A stretch of 64,000 bases of DNA from an uncultured Phycicoccus sp. (GCF_947495705.1 NZ_CANLZR010000004.1:186001-250000); one strand, 5' to 3'. Positions 7,901-17,296 are shown, counted from the stretch's first letter. Numbers and translations are program-made. The notes: generated by a model from the letters alone, not told the origin.

Positions 7901-9637
7901 TCAGGGACCGGTCGGCACCTCACGGGTCTCGGCCGGGTCCGGGGTGGCGGCCCTGCGGGACCTCGGCGACCCGTTGCCGCTCACCTCCTCGCGCAGGCCG
8001 GGGGTGCGCGCGATGTGGCCGGCCACCTCGTCGGCGAGCAGCCGCCGCTCGGCGCGCTCGAGGCGGCCGTGCTCGCGGAGCAGGGCCCGGGTCGTGGCGA
8101 ACACCATGCCGATCATCACGAGACTGAACGGCAGCGCGAGGAGGATCGCCGCCGTCTGGAGGGCGCTGAGCCCACCACCGCCCGCGAGCAGCAGCGCAGC
8201 GGCCACCGCGCCCTCGAGGGTCGCCCACAGCACCCGGCTCCAGACCGGGGGCTCCGGGTTGCCGCCGCTGGCGAGCATGTCGACGACGAATGAGCCGGAG
8301 TCCGAGCTCGTGACGAAGAAGATGACGACGAGCACGATGGCGACGACGCTGAGCAGCCCGGACAGCGGGAAGCCGTCGAGCAGCTGGAACAGCGCGCCCT
8401 CGGTGTCGACGGCGCCCTCCGGCCCGATGAGGCCGCCCTCGCCGAAGATCTCGCGGTGGATGGCGGAGCCACCGAAGACGGCGAACCACAGGAACGTCAC
8501 GAGGGTCGGCACGAGGAGGACGCCGGCGACGAACTCCCGGACGGTCCGGCCGCGGGAGATGCGGGCGATGAAGACACCGACGAAGGGTGCCCAGCTCATC
8601 CACCAGCCCCAGTAGAACGTCGTCCAGCCCGAGAGCCATGCGGTCCCGTCGGACCCCTCGAAGGAGAGGGTCTGGAACGAGAGGCGGAAGAAGTTCGACA
8701 CGTAGCTGCCGACCGACGACACGAAGTCGCCGAGCAGGAAGACGGTCGGGCCCAGGATCAGCACGGCGAGCATCAGCGCGCCCGCGAGGCCCATGTTGAC
8801 GTTCGAGAGGAACTTGATGCCCTTGTCGAGGCCGGTGACGACCGAGACCGTCGCCATCGCGGTGATGCCGATGACGAGCAGGACGAGCAGCCCGGTGCCG
8901 GCGGTGCCGACGGCGCCGAGGAACTCCAGCCCGGCACCGACCTGGGTCACGCCGAAGCCGAGGGAGGTCGCGACGCCGAAGACCGTGCCGACGACGGCGA
9001 TGACGTCGATGGTGTCACCGAGCCACCCCTTGACCCGGTCGCCGAGCAGGGGCTCCAGGGCCCACCGGATCGACACCGGACGGCCCTTGCGGTGGATCGC
9101 GTACGCCATCGCCAGGCCGACGATGACGTAGATGCCCCACGCGTGCAGACCCCAGTGCAGGTACGTCACGTCGGTGGCGACGCGGGCCGCCTCGGCCGGG
9201 GTGTCCCCGGTGCCCGGCGGCGGCGCGGCGAAGTGGTTGAGCGGCTCGGCGACGCCCCAGAACACGAGGCCGATGCCCATCCCGGCCGCGAAGAGCATCG
9301 CGAACCAGGTCCGCAACCCGAACTCCGGCGCCTCCTCGTCGCGGCCGAGGACGATGCGACCCATCGGCGACACCGCGATCCACAGCGCGAACGCGACGAA
9401 GCCGCTGACGATGAGGATGTAGTACCAACCGAGGTCACCGACGACGGTGCCGTTCAAGGTGGAGAAGAGGTCGCCCATCGCGCCCGGCGCGGCGAGCGCG
9501 AGGACGACGAACGTGACGATGATGCCGAGCGCGGGCCAGAAGACCCGGGGGCAGGTGACGCGCCGGCCGCTGCGTGCCGGGGCGGGCGGCAGGTCCGCGT
9601 CGGTGACGCTGGACTCGGGGTGGTCTGAGACGGACAC
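7901..9637 (-). CDS. BCCT-family transporter (betaine/choline/carnitine)
   Basis: A 578-residue membrane protein with about 12 hydrophobic helices, predicted to import glycine betaine or a related compatible solute by cation symport. Family signatures include GMGIGLVFWGVAEPLNHF, the Trp-rich TM8 segment FYWGWWMSWAPFVGVFIARISRGRT, and a cytoplasmic charged C-tail (LREHGRLERAERR). The GTG at 9637 is preferred to the ATG 6 bases earlier, because AGAGGAG then has 7-base spacing instead of being 1 base from the ATG. The gene stands alone with hairpins on both sides. The true substrate cannot be read from sequence. Confidence 0.92.
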   Translation of the reverse strand: MSVSDHPESSVTDADLPPAPARSGRRVTCPRVFWPALGIIVTFVVLALAAPGAMGDLFSTLNGTVVGDLGWYYILIVSGFVAFALWIAVSPMGRIVLGRDEEAPEFGLRTWFAMLFAAGMGIGLVFWGVAEPLNHFAAPPPGTGDTPAEAARVATDVTYLHWGLHAWGIYVIVGLAMAYAIHRKGRPVSIRWALEPLLGDRVKGWLGDTIDVIAVVGTVFGVATSLGFGVTQVGAGLEFLGAVGTAGTGLLVLLVIGITAMATVSVVTGLDKGIKFLSNVNMGLAGALMLAVLILGPTVFLLGDFVSSVGSYVSNFFRLSFQTLSFEGSDGTAWLSGWTTFYWGWWMSWAPFVGVFIARISRGRTVREFVAGVLLVPTLVTFLWFAVFGGSAIHREIFGEGGLIGPEGAVDTEGALFQLLDGFPLSGLLSVVAIVLVVIFFVTSSDSGSFVVDMLASGGNPEPPVWSRVLWATLEGAVAAALLLAGGGGLSALQTAAILLALPFSLVMIGMVFATTRALLREHGRLERAERRLLADEVAGHIARTPGLREEVSGNGSPRSRRAATPDPAETREVPTGP

Positions 9638-9962
9638 GTTCATGCTCCTCTGTGAGGGGGCGGTTGGGACGTCGCTCAGCCTTCGACCGTAACCGCCCTC
9701 GGCGTGTCGCGCCAGCCCCCGCGCCCCGCGAGCGCCTCAACGCGGCCCAGGTCGTAAGGAATTCCCCCGTGACACAGGCGCGTCCGGGACTGAGTCACAA
9801 GAGCGTCACGAAGCCACGCTCGCGGGGAAGGACCCCCCGTGCGGTCCGATGAGTCGGACGAGCGCGCGCCTGCGGCTCAGCCTGTTCGCGCCGGATCTAC
9901 GCATGACGGGGACACACGAGGGCCCCGGACCGTGACGGTCCGGGGCCCTCGTGGTGGCTGCG
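9638..9962. other. Intergenic region between rplI and the BCCT gene
   Basis: About 325 bases with no convincing ORF or RNA gene. It holds the rplI terminator (9915-9953), the BCCT upstream region and a small perfect 6-bp inverted repeat (GTCCGA/TCGGAC, 9844-9859) of unknown meaning. Confidence 0.6.
9915..9953 (-). terminator. Perfect 18-bp hairpin terminator after rplI
   Basis: An 18-bp perfect stem with a 3-base loop, 10 bases downstream of the rplI stop. It ends the rpsF-ssb-rpsR-rplI operon. Confidence 0.85.
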
Positions 9963-10409
9963 TCAGCCGGCGACGACGTCGAGGGCGACGGTGGCCTGGA
10001 CCTCCGGGTGGAGGCGGACGAGCGCGGTGTGCGAGCCGGTCGAGCGGATCGGGGTGGGGACCTCGATCTTGCGACGGTCGAGCTCGGGGCCGCCGCCGTC
10101 CTTGACGGCCGCGGCGATGTCGGCGGTCGAGACGGCGCCGAAGAGGCGACCGCTGCTGCCGGCGTGCGCCGTGACCTTGACCGGGGAGGACTCGAGGTTG
10201 CCCTTGATGGACTGCGCTTCCTCGAGCGTCTTCACGGCGCGGGTCTCACGACCCTTGGCGATCGCGTCGACCTGCTTCTGGCCGCCCTTGGTCCACTGCG
10301 TCGCGAGGTTGCGACGGAAGAGGAAGTTGCGGGCGTAGCCGTCCTTGACGTCGACGACGTCACCGGCGGTACCGAGGCCGGTGACCTCGTGGGTGAGGAT
10401 GACCTTCAT
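9963..10409 (-). CDS. rplI: 50S ribosomal protein L9
   Basis: Large-subunit protein L9, 148 residues. The N-terminal rRNA-binding domain shows the family signature [19 protein letters not shown] connecting helix ([12 protein letters not shown]) leads to the C-terminal domain ([16 protein letters not shown]). It is the last gene of the conserved rpsF-ssb-rpsR-rplI operon, 21 bases after rpsR, with a GGAGCC ribosome-binding site and a strong hairpin terminator downstream. Confidence 0.98.
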   Translation of the reverse strand: MKVILTHEVTGLGTAGDVVDVKDGYARNFLFRRNLATQWTKGGQKQVDAIAKGRETRAVKTLEEAQSIKGNLESSPVKVTAHAGSSGRLFGAVSTADIAAAVKDGGGPELDRRKIEVPTPIRSTGSHTALVRLHPEVQATVALDVVAG

Positions 10410-10430
10410 CGTTCTGGCTCCTTCGGCGGG

Positions 10431-10667
10431 TCAGCGGGACGAGCTCGAGTACGGCAGGAGCGCCATCTCGCGAGCGTTCTTGACCGCGTTGGCGATGAGG
10501 CGCTGCTCCTGGACGGAGACGCCGGTCACGCGCCGGGCGCGGATCTTGCCACGGTCGGAGATGAACTTGCGCAGGAGCGCAACGTCCTTGTAGTCGATGT
10601 TCTCGACCTTCGCCGCCTTGAGCGGGTTGGCCTTCTTCTTCGGCTTGCGAATGGCGGGCTTGGCCAT
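10431..10667 (-). CDS. rpsR: 30S ribosomal protein S18, zinc-free form
   Basis: A 78-residue S18 with the signature [26 protein letters not shown]. The Cys residues that bind zinc in the C+ form of S18 are replaced ([19 protein letters not shown] contains no Cys), so this is the C-minus type often found in Micrococcales. S18 pairs with S6 on the 30S platform, and its gene shares the operon with rpsF. An AGGAGAGC ribosome-binding site precedes the ATG. The 110-base spacer to ssb is unusually rich in hairpins. Confidence 0.97.
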   Translation of the reverse strand: MAKPAIRKPKKKANPLKAAKVENIDYKDVALLRKFISDRGKIRARRVTGVSVQEQRLIANAVKNAREMALLPYSSSSR

Positions 10668-10684
10668 CGTGGTGCTCTCCTTCT

Positions 10685-10777
10685 GCCGGGGCGTCCCCGG
10701 CGGATGAGCCCTGGTCTCCCAGGGATGGTGTCTGGATCGTTCAGTGGGGTGCCGTCACGGACCGGGAGGTCGTGACG
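10685..10777 (-). other. Hairpin-rich spacer between ssb and rpsR
   Basis: Three inverted repeats are visible: GCCGGGG/CCCCGGC with a 3-base loop (10685-10701), CCCTGG/CCAGGG next to it, and CGTCACG/CGTGACG (10753-10777). They could form an attenuator, an RNA-processing site or an S18-related leader; no function can be assigned by eye. Confidence 0.5.
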
Positions 10778-10778
10778 A

Positions 10779-11357
10779 TCAGAAAGGGGGCTCGTCGTAG
10801 CTCGGCGCCTGACCCCAGCCGCCGCCGCCCTGCTGACCACCTTGGGGCTGCTGCTGCGGGGCCTGCTGGCTACCGCCCCAGCCGCCGCCCTGCTGCCCGC
10901 CACCCTGCGGGGGAGCGGAGCCGCCGGTGGCCCACGGGTCGTTCTGCTGCTGGCCGCCGCCGCCGCCGAAACCGCCGCCGCCGGAGCCGCCGCGCTCGGC
11001 CTTGGTGACCTTCGCGGAGGCGTACCGCAGCGAGGGGCCGACCTCGTCGACCTCGAGCTCGACGACGGTGCGCTTCTCGCCCTCCTTGGTCTCGTACGAG
11101 CGCGACTTCAGCCGCCCCGACACGATGACCCGGGTGCCTCGGTGGAGGGACTCGGCCACGTTCTCGGCCGCGTCACGCCAGATGGAGCAGCGCATGAAGA
11201 GGGTCTCGCCGTCCTTCCACTCGTTCGACTGACGGTCGAACTGGCGCGGAGTGGACGCGACGGTGAAGTTGGCGACCGCTGCGCCGGAGGGCGTGAAGCG
11301 GAGCTCGGGGTCGGCGGTGAGGTTGCCGATGATGGTGATGACGGTGTCGCCTGCCAT
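10779..11357 (-). CDS. ssb: Single-stranded DNA-binding protein
   Basis: A 192-residue SSB. The OB-fold occupies about residues 1-110 ([55 protein letters not shown]). A Gly/Gln-rich disordered linker leads to the acidic-hydrophobic tip YDEPPF, the actinobacterial version of the DDDIPF tail that recruits replication and repair partners. An AGAAGGGAC ribosome-binding site precedes the ATG. It lies between rpsF and rpsR in the operon. The linker is long and low in complexity, as usual in actinobacteria. Confidence 0.98.
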   Translation of the reverse strand: MAGDTVITIIGNLTADPELRFTPSGAAVANFTVASTPRQFDRQSNEWKDGETLFMRCSIWRDAAENVAESLHRGTRVIVSGRLKSRSYETKEGEKRTVVELEVDEVGPSLRYASAKVTKAERGGSGGGGFGGGGGQQQNDPWATGGSAPPQGGGQQGGGWGGSQQAPQQQPQGGQQGGGGWGQAPSYDEPPF

Positions 11358-11403
11358 GACGAGTGTCCCTTCTGGGGTAGGTCGTGGACCGGTGACTGCG
11401 GGC

Positions 11404-11691
11404 TCAGGCGCCGGGGCGCATGAGCTTGGTCCGCATGACCGACTCGTTGAGGCCGAGCTGACGGTCCAGCTCCTTGGCCGTGGCCGGCTCGGCGGTGAAG
11501 TTGACGACGGCGTAGATGCCCTCGGGCTTCTTCTTGATCTCGTAAGCGAGCCGGCGGCGGCCCCAGACGTCGATCGTGTCGACGGTGCCACCATCGGTCG
11601 TCACGACGCCGAGGAACTTCTCCAGCGAGGGCTGGACGGTCCGGTCGTCGAGCTCGGGGTCGAGGATGACCATGAGTTCGTACTGACGCAT
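11404..11691 (-). CDS. rpsF: 30S ribosomal protein S6
   Basis: A 95-residue S6 beginning [16 protein letters not shown], with the conserved [19 protein letters not shown] core that contacts S18. It is the first gene of the rpsF-ssb-rpsR-rplI operon, preceded by a textbook AGGAGG ribosome-binding site. It follows 30 bases after the stop of the membrane protein gene, so read-through from ponA is possible. Confidence 0.98.
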   Translation of the reverse strand: MRQYELMVILDPELDDRTVQPSLEKFLGVVTTDGGTVDTIDVWGRRRLAYEIKKKPEGIYAVVNFTAEPATAKELDRQLGLNESVMRTKLMRPGA

Positions 11692-11721
11692 GCGTTAACC
11701 CGCCTCCTTCGGTCTGAGCGG

Positions 11722-13077
11722 TCACGGTCCTTCCGTGACAGGAGGGTATGCACTGCCGCCCACAGCGCCCCGGGCTTCGTCCACAGGGCGCACGGTGGGC
11801 AACCGCTGAAGCGTACCCGCCCGTGGCGGATCCCCCCAACTCGCGCGCGCCCACACGACCCAGCCGAGCCGGGTCACCGCGAGGACCCGTAACGCCAGCG
11901 CGGTGGCGTACCAGCCGGCCGGCAGCCCGTGCGCGGCGTCGGTCTGGGCCGAGACCCACCCGAACCAGGCCACGAGGTGAACCGCCTCGGCGCCCGCCCA
12001 GACCAGGTGATCGCGCCACGGCACCCCGGCGAGCGCGACGAACGGCACGAGCCACAGCGCCGCCGTGACGGGCGCGGACGGTGCCGTGACGAGCGCGGCG
12101 ACCAGGCCGACGAGCGCGACCCCTGCGGCCGGCGGCGCGGGCCGGCGCGAGGCCAGGACGACGACGAGAGCGGCGGCGAGCAGGAGCCCGAGGACGGAGA
12201 TCGCCGCGACCGGACCGGGTCCCAGCGGGTGCAGCGCGAGCTCGGGCACGTAGAGCAGCGAGCCGGGACCGGCGCCCCCGGTCCACCAGGCGCGCAGCGG
12301 CCGGACGAGGGTCCCGAGGTCGAGCGCCGCTACCGGCCCCACGACCAGGAGGGTCGTGACGGCGACCGAGGTGAGGAGCCGCCGCACGGCGCGGGGAACC
12401 TCGGCTGGCGGGACGACGGCCAGGGCGAGGACGACGAGGAGTGCCTGCGGCCCCCCGAGCAGGGCGAGACCCAGCAGGACTCCGGCGAGCTCGGGGCGGT
12501 GCCGGGACCAGGCCCACACGGCGACGACGGCCAGCGCCACCGGGACGAGGTCGGTCGAGAGGAGCACGCTGAGTGCCAGCACCGGCGACAGCGCGAGCGC
12601 CACCGGGTCGGCATCGGGCGCCCCCCGGACGGTGCCGACGACCACGACGAGCCCGGCGAGGATGACCGCGGCGAGCACGGTCCACAGGACGAGGACCCAG
12701 CGCTGCTCGCCGATGCCGGCGCCGGGGGCCAGGGTTGCGAGTCCCGTCGCCACGACCCCGCGCAGGACCGGCAGGTCGAGGGGCGCCGCACCGGTGAGGT
12801 AGGCCCACACCCCGCGGCCGGCGTCGTCCTCGACGAGCGAGGCGAGCAGCGGCGACGCGCACTGCCGCCACACGGGCGCGCGGCCCTCCCAGCCGTGGTC
12901 GGCGCAGGAGGCCTGGCGCAGCGCTGCGACGACCAGCGGCAGGCCGAGGAGCAGCACGACCGGCGCTAACCGACCCAGGCCGGTCGCCCGGCTGCGCGCC
13001 CGGGCGCCCCGCGGCCCCCCGAGGGCCGTCAGCAGACCCTCGGGGAGCCGCACCCGGGGTCCGGGGGACGCGAGCAC
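11722..13077 (-). CDS. Polytopic membrane protein, GT87/DUF2029-like (Rv0051-type position)
   Basis: A 451-residue protein with about 10 or more hydrophobic segments and large Leu/Val/Ala-rich helices. It resembles the polyprenol-phosphate-dependent glycosyltransferase-like proteins (GT87/DUF2029) that follow ponA in many actinobacteria, such as the mycobacterial Rv0051 position. The aqueous loop ASCADHGWEGRAPVWRQCASPL after the first helix may hold functional residues. No activity can be demonstrated from the sequence. The GTG start lies 16 bases after the ponA stop, so it is probably cotranscribed and involved in the cell envelope. The C-tail (PTVRPVDEARGAVGGS) is cytoplasmic-looking. Confidence 0.7.
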   Translation of the reverse strand: MLASPGPRVRLPEGLLTALGGPRGARARSRATGLGRLAPVVLLLGLPLVVAALRQASCADHGWEGRAPVWRQCASPLLASLVEDDAGRGVWAYLTGAAPLDLPVLRGVVATGLATLAPGAGIGEQRWVLVLWTVLAAVILAGLVVVVGTVRGAPDADPVALALSPVLALSVLLSTDLVPVALAVVAVWAWSRHRPELAGVLLGLALLGGPQALLVVLALAVVPPAEVPRAVRRLLTSVAVTTLLVVGPVAALDLGTLVRPLRAWWTGGAGPGSLLYVPELALHPLGPGPVAAISVLGLLLAAALVVVLASRRPAPPAAGVALVGLVAALVTAPSAPVTAALWLVPFVALAGVPWRDHLVWAGAEAVHLVAWFGWVSAQTDAAHGLPAGWYATALALRVLAVTRLGWVVWARASWGDPPRAGTLQRLPTVRPVDEARGAVGGSAYPPVTEGP

Positions 13078-13093
13078 GGTGAAGGCGTGCGGC

Positions 13094-15337
13094 TCAGTCG
13101 GGCGGCGGCGACCCGGCGGCCGACGGGCTCCCGCTCGACGACGGCTTGGGCGACCGGCTGGGACCGGGCAGTGTGATCGTCGAGGAGGGGGACTCGGTCG
13201 GGCTCGGCGGGGCGCTGGTCGTCGGCGGGGCGCTCGTCGTGGTCGGCGGGGCGCTCGTCGTCGACGGCGGGGCCGAGGACGTGGGCGGCGCGGTGGTCGA
13301 CGGCGGCGCGGCGTCCTCGTTGATGAACGCAGGCTCCGGGAACTCCTGCACCTCGGTGCCCTCGAGCGCCGCCTTCATGTACGCCGTCCAGATCCGGACC
13401 GGGAACGTGCCGCCGGTGATGCTGCCGGCGGTCTCGAGGTCCGTCATGGCCAGCTCGTCGCCGGTCTCGGGGTCGGAGCGGTACATCCCGACGGCGGTCG
13501 CCAACTGCGGCACGTACCCGTCGAACCAGGCGGACCGGAAGTTCTCGGAGGTGCCGGTCTTGCCCGCGGCGGGCCGGTCGAGGTTCTCGCCGACGTAGCG
13601 CGCCGTCCCGCCGTTGACGGGCTCCTGCATCGCGTCGATGACGTCGCTCATGAGGTCCTCGTCGAAGACCCGCTTGGTCGTCGGCTCGGCCGTGATCGTC
13701 GGCAGGCCCTCGTCGAGGAACTTGACCTCCTTGACGAGGTACGGGTCGGAGCGGACACCCTGCGCGGCGATCGTCGCGTAGGCGTTGGCCATGTCCATGA
13801 CCGTCACGTAGTCGGTGCCGAGCACGTCGGCGACGACGGGCTCGAGCTTGGAGCGGATGCCCGCGTCCTCGGCCGCCTTCATCGTGTTCTCGGCCCCGAC
13901 GTCGATGTTGACCCTCGCGTAGACGGTGTTCACGGAGTGACCCGTCGCGGTGAGCATGTCGATGTTGCCGAACTGCTCGTCCCCGAAGTTCTTGACCCGG
14001 CCCTGCTTCAGCTCGGGGGTCAGCCCGTTGGGGTCGGCGAACTCCTCGAAGAACTGGGGGCTCGCGCCGTTGTACCGGGTCTTGGTGCTCACGTCACCGG
14101 ACTGCAGGGCGGCGATGAGGGTGAAGATCTTGAACGTCGAGCCCGCCTGCATCTTCGCCTGGGTGGCGTCGTTGAGCGGGCGCTCGGCGAAGTCGTCGCC
14201 GCCGTAGAGGGCGACGACCGCGCCGTCCCCGGGGAGGATCGAGACGAGGCCGGCGTGGATCTCGGGCTCGTCCTGCGGGCGCTCCTCGCGGACGGCGATG
14301 TTCGCGTCGTACTGCTTGTCCTTGTCGATGGTGGACACCACCCGCAGGCCACCGCGCTGGATGTCGGAGTCGGTGAGCTGGTGCTTGCTCACGAGCTCCT
14401 GCTTCACGAGGTCGACGATGTACCCGTTGGTCCCGCCCAGCGCGCGCGGCTTGTAGGCGCGGGGCTCCACGAAGGTCGCGTCGGCGCGCTCCGCGGAGGA
14501 CAGCCAGCCCTGGTCCACCATCGCGTCGAGGATGTAGGCGCTGCGGCTCTCGGCGTTCTTCAGCTGCTCGTCGCCGAGCTGCGGGTCGTAGAGCGACGGA
14601 CCGCGGATCACCGACGCCAGCAGGGCGGACTCGGCGGCGGTGAGGTCCTTCGCGGACTTGTCGAAGTACGCCTTCGACGCGGTCTCGATCCCGTAGGCAC
14701 CGCGGCCGTAGTAGATCGTGTTGAGGTAGTTCTCGAGGATCTCGTCCTTGGACTGCTGCTTGTCGATCTTCAGCGAGATGAGGATCTCGCGGGCCTTGCG
14801 GGTGATCGTCCGGTCCTGGGTGAGGAAGTAGTTCTTCACGTACTGCTGGGTGATCGTCGACCCGCCCTGCGTCGCCTGCCCGCCCTTGACAGCCACCCAG
14901 ACGGCCCGGGCGATGCCGGTGGGGCTGATGCCGTTGTTCTGGTAGAAGTCCCGGTCCTCGGCCGCGAGGATCGCGTGCTGCATGTGCTCGGAGATCTCCG
15001 ACAGCGGCACCGACTCGCGGTTCCCGCCGTCGTCCGAGAGCCGGGCCAGCTCGGTCTTGCCGTCGCTGTAGTAGACGATGCTCGCCTGGGCCCGCACCAT
15101 CTGGTTCGGCGCCGGGATGTCGGTCATCGCGTAGGCGATGCCGACCCCGATGAGGCCGAGGACGAACGCCACCAGCGCGCCCCAGAGCCCGCGTCTCGCC
15201 CACACCCGCCGCCGCGACGGTCGGGACGCGGCACCGCGCGCCGCAGGACGGGTCCGGGACGCACCGGCTCCTGCGGTCGATCGGCTGCCGCGGGCCTTCT
15301 TGGCCTCGGCACGGTTACGTGGCTGTCGCTCGCTCAT
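13094..15337 (-). CDS. ponA: Bifunctional class A penicillin-binding protein
   Basis: Polymerises glycan strands and crosslinks peptides. A basic cytoplasmic tail (about 1-50) leads to one transmembrane helix (about 51-71). The GT51 transglycosylase domain shows AAEDRDFYQNNGIS (catalytic Glu 127) and GGSTITQQYVKN. The transpeptidase domain shows STFK (Ser 400), SVN and KTGTS (about 593). A Pro/Ser/Thr-rich tail made of APPTTSAPPSTT-like units ends the 747-residue protein. The ATG start MSERQPRNRAEAKKARG has GAAGG upstream; the frame continues antisense through ino1, which is spurious. It is divergent from PadR and starts the ponA-GT87 unit. Confidence 0.96.
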   Translation of the reverse strand: MSERQPRNRAEAKKARGSRSTAGAGASRTRPAARGAASRPSRRRVWARRGLWGALVAFVLGLIGVGIAYAMTDIPAPNQMVRAQASIVYYSDGKTELARLSDDGGNRESVPLSEISEHMQHAILAAEDRDFYQNNGISPTGIARAVWVAVKGGQATQGGSTITQQYVKNYFLTQDRTITRKAREILISLKIDKQQSKDEILENYLNTIYYGRGAYGIETASKAYFDKSAKDLTAAESALLASVIRGPSLYDPQLGDEQLKNAESRSAYILDAMVDQGWLSSAERADATFVEPRAYKPRALGGTNGYIVDLVKQELVSKHQLTDSDIQRGGLRVVSTIDKDKQYDANIAVREERPQDEPEIHAGLVSILPGDGAVVALYGGDDFAERPLNDATQAKMQAGSTFKIFTLIAALQSGDVSTKTRYNGASPQFFEEFADPNGLTPELKQGRVKNFGDEQFGNIDMLTATGHSVNTVYARVNIDVGAENTMKAAEDAGIRSKLEPVVADVLGTDYVTVMDMANAYATIAAQGVRSDPYLVKEVKFLDEGLPTITAEPTTKRVFDEDLMSDVIDAMQEPVNGGTARYVGENLDRPAAGKTGTSENFRSAWFDGYVPQLATAVGMYRSDPETGDELAMTDLETAGSITGGTFPVRIWTAYMKAALEGTEVQEFPEPAFINEDAAPPSTTAPPTSSAPPSTTSAPPTTTSAPPTTSAPPSPTESPSSTITLPGPSRSPKPSSSGSPSAAGSPPPD

Positions 15338-15393
15338 GGGCCTTCGGGGGATCGGGGCACGAGAAAAGGGGCGCTGACCACGCCCACTGCCCG

Positions 15394-15399
15394 AGTATG
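15394..15399 (-). promoter_or_regulatory. Possible -10 (CATACT) for ponA
   Basis: CATACT on the minus strand, 56 bases upstream of the ponA ATG in the divergent ponA-padR region. The -35 is not obvious. Confidence 0.35.
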
Positions 15400-15464
15400 A
15401 CGGGCGTTCCTGGGAAATCCCGCATTGAGCGACCGGGCTCCTCGGCGCCCACAGGTTGGTGCCG

Positions 15465-15483
15465 ATGTATCGCACCGATATAT
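15465..15483 (+). promoter_or_regulatory. Candidate PadR operator (imperfect palindrome)
   Basis: ATGTATCG-CAC-CGATATAT, 7 of 8 positions palindromic, about 70 bases before the padR start. PadR regulators typically bind AT-rich palindromes, and this is the most AT-rich stretch in the intergenic region. Autoregulation is an inference. Confidence 0.45.
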
Positions 15484-15499
15484 CCGTGCTAACGTCGAG

Positions 15500-15522
15500 G
15501 TGACAAGGTCCGAGTTTGTCAC
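15500..15522 (+). promoter_or_regulatory. Perfect inverted repeat GTGACAA-N9-TTGTCAC upstream of padR
   Basis: A perfect 7-bp inverted repeat 31 bases before the padR GTG. It could be a second operator or overlap the transcription start. It is distinct from the palindrome at 15465-15483. Confidence 0.5.
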
Positions 15523-15553
15523 CCGGACGAACCGCGTACGAGAGGAGCCCGCT

Positions 15554-16117
15554 GTGGTCAGCCGCCGCTCCCAGCTCCTGGAGTTCGCCGTTCTCGGGCT
15601 CCTCCACGAGGGGCCCACCCACGGGTACGACCTGCGCCGCCGCCTCAACACGGCACTGGGGCCGTTCCGTGCCCTGTCCTACGGGACGCTCTACCCGGCG
15701 CTGAAGTCGCTGCTCGGCCGCGGGCTCATCGCCGAGGCGGCCGACCCCGTCCACTCCGGCAAGCGGCCGCGCGTCGTCTACGAGCTGACCGCCACCGGCA
15801 AGGAGCACTTCGCCGACCTCGTGGCCCGCACCGACGCCACCGCCTACGAGGACGACGGCTTCGACGTGCGGTTCGCCTTCTTCGCGCGGACCGAGCACGA
15901 TGTGCGGCTGCGCATCCTCGAAGGCCGCCGCTCCCGCCTCGAGGAGAACCTCGAGCGGGTCCGCGAGCAGTCCGTCCGGGGCCGCGAGCGGCTCGATGCC
16001 TACACCTCGGCCCTGCAGCAGCACGGCGAGGAGACTGCCGAGCGCGAGGTCCGGTGGCTCACCGAGCTCATCGACACCGAGCGCCGTCACCCCACCGACC
16101 CCGGCCCCCAGCCGTAG
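15554..16117 (+). CDS. PadR-family transcriptional regulator
   Basis: A 187-residue regulator. The N-terminal winged helix LLEFAVLGLLHEGPTHGYDL continues with SYGTLYPALKSLLGRGLI, the recognition and wing region. The C-terminal coiled-coil dimerisation part is VRLRILEGRRSRLEENLERV. The GTG at 15554 is chosen from the AGAGGAG ribosome-binding site 7 bases upstream; the longer frame starting at 15425 would read through the operators. It lies 87 bases before ino1, the same pairing as Rv0047c-Rv0046c in mycobacteria, so it may control ino1, ponA and itself. The ligand is unknown. Confidence 0.9.
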   Translation: MVSRRSQLLEFAVLGLLHEGPTHGYDLRRRLNTALGPFRALSYGTLYPALKSLLGRGLIAEAADPVHSGKRPRVVYELTATGKEHFADLVARTDATAYEDDGFDVRFAFFARTEHDVRLRILEGRRSRLEENLERVREQSVRGRERLDAYTSALQQHGEETAEREVRWLTELIDTERRHPTDPGPQP

Positions 16118-16204
16118 GTGCTCCGCCGCTCGGCCCCCCGACGTCGGCACCTCCCCCGTCCCCGTCCCCCGTCCACCCCCGCAGCACTTCCGTAGGAGAA
16201 AGTC

Positions 16205-17296
16205 ATGGGTTCCATCCGAGTCGCCGTCGTCGGCGTCGGCAACTGCGCGTCCTCGCTCGTCCAGGGCGTCCACTACTACCGGGACGCTGACCCGTCCGCG
16301 ACCGTGCCCGGCCTCATGCACGTCCGCTTCGGTGACTACCACGTCAGCGACGTCGAGTTCGTCGCCGCCTTCGACGTCGACGACAAGAAGGTCGGCAAGG
16401 ACCTCGCCGAGGCCATCGACGCCTCCGAGAACAACACGATCAAGATCGCGGACGTCCCCACGACCGGCGTCACCGTGCAGCGCGGCCACACCCTCGACGG
16501 CCTCGGCAAGTACTACCGCCAGACCATCGACGAGTCCGGCGCCGAGCCGGTCGACATCGTCGCCGCGCTCAAGGACGCCGAGGTCGACGTCCTGGTCTCC
16601 TACCTCCCGGTGGGGTCGGAGCAGGCCGACAAGTTCTACGCCCAGTGCGCCATCGACGCCGGCGTGGCCTTCGTCAACGCCCTCCCCGTCTTCATCGCCT
16701 CCGACCCGGAGTGGGCCGCCAAGTTCGAGGCCGCCGGCGTCCCCGTCATCGGCGACGACATCAAGAGCCAGGTCGGCGCGACCATCACGCACCGGGTCAT
16801 GGCCAAGCTCTTCGAGGACCGCGGCGTGCAGCTGGACCGCACGTACCAGCTCAACGTCGGCGGCAACATGGACTTCAAGAACATGCTCGAGCGCGAGCGC
16901 CTCGAGTCCAAGAAGATCTCGAAGACCCAGGCCGTCACGTCCAACCTCACCGGCTCGCTCGCCGGCAAGACCGAGGACCGCAACGTCCACATCGGCCCGT
17001 CGGACTACGTCGCGTGGCTCGACGACCGCAAGTGGGCCTACGTCCGCCTCGAGGGTCGCGCGTTCGGAGACGTGCCGCTGAACCTCGAGTACAAGCTCGA
17101 GGTCTGGGACTCCCCCAACTCGGCCGGCATCATCATCGACGCCATCCGCGCGGCGAAGATCGCCAAGGACCGCGGGGTCGGCGGCGCGCTGCTGTCGGCG
17201 TCCTCCTACCTCATGAAGTCCCCGCCGGAGCAGCGCCCCGACGACCTCGGCCGCGCGCGGCTCGAGGCGTTCATCGCGGGCGACGAGGAGCGCTGA
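16205..17296 (+). CDS. ino1: Inositol-3-phosphate synthase
   Basis: Converts glucose-6-phosphate to L-myo-inositol-1-phosphate with NAD+ as internal cofactor. It feeds phosphatidylinositol and mycothiol synthesis. The NAD-binding motif GVGNCASS opens the 363-residue protein. Signatures include [20 protein letters not shown], the [11 protein letters not shown] segment and [12 protein letters not shown] with active-site Lys and Asn residues, all typical of the short actinobacterial and archaeal form. The ATG has a TAGGAGAA ribosome-binding site. A hairpin terminator and the 26-bp repeats follow. It is likely regulated by the upstream PadR protein. Confidence 0.96.
   Translation: MGSIRVAVVGVGNCASSLVQGVHYYRDADPSATVPGLMHVRFGDYHVSDVEFVAAFDVDDKKVGKDLAEAIDASENNTIKIADVPTTGVTVQRGHTLDGLGKYYRQTIDESGAEPVDIVAALKDAEVDVLVSYLPVGSEQADKFYAQCAIDAGVAFVNALPVFIASDPEWAAKFEAAGVPVIGDDIKSQVGATITHRVMAKLFEDRGVQLDRTYQLNVGGNMDFKNMLERERLESKKISKTQAVTSNLTGSLAGKTEDRNVHIGPSDYVAWLDDRKWAYVRLEGRAFGDVPLNLEYKLEVWDSPNSAGIIIDAIRAAKIAKDRGVGGALLSASSYLMKSPPEQRPDDLGRARLEAFIAGDEER

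Noticed and set aside
9842-9862. CCGATGAGTCGGACGA resembling a hammerhead ribozyme core
   Set aside because: It lacks the exact CUGANGA and GAAA core bases, and no stems I/III flank it.
15338-16990. N-terminal extension of PonA antisense to ino1 and padR
   Set aside because: The real basic tail and transmembrane helix start at MSERQPRN with a ribosome-binding site; ino1 and PadR are certain on the other strand.
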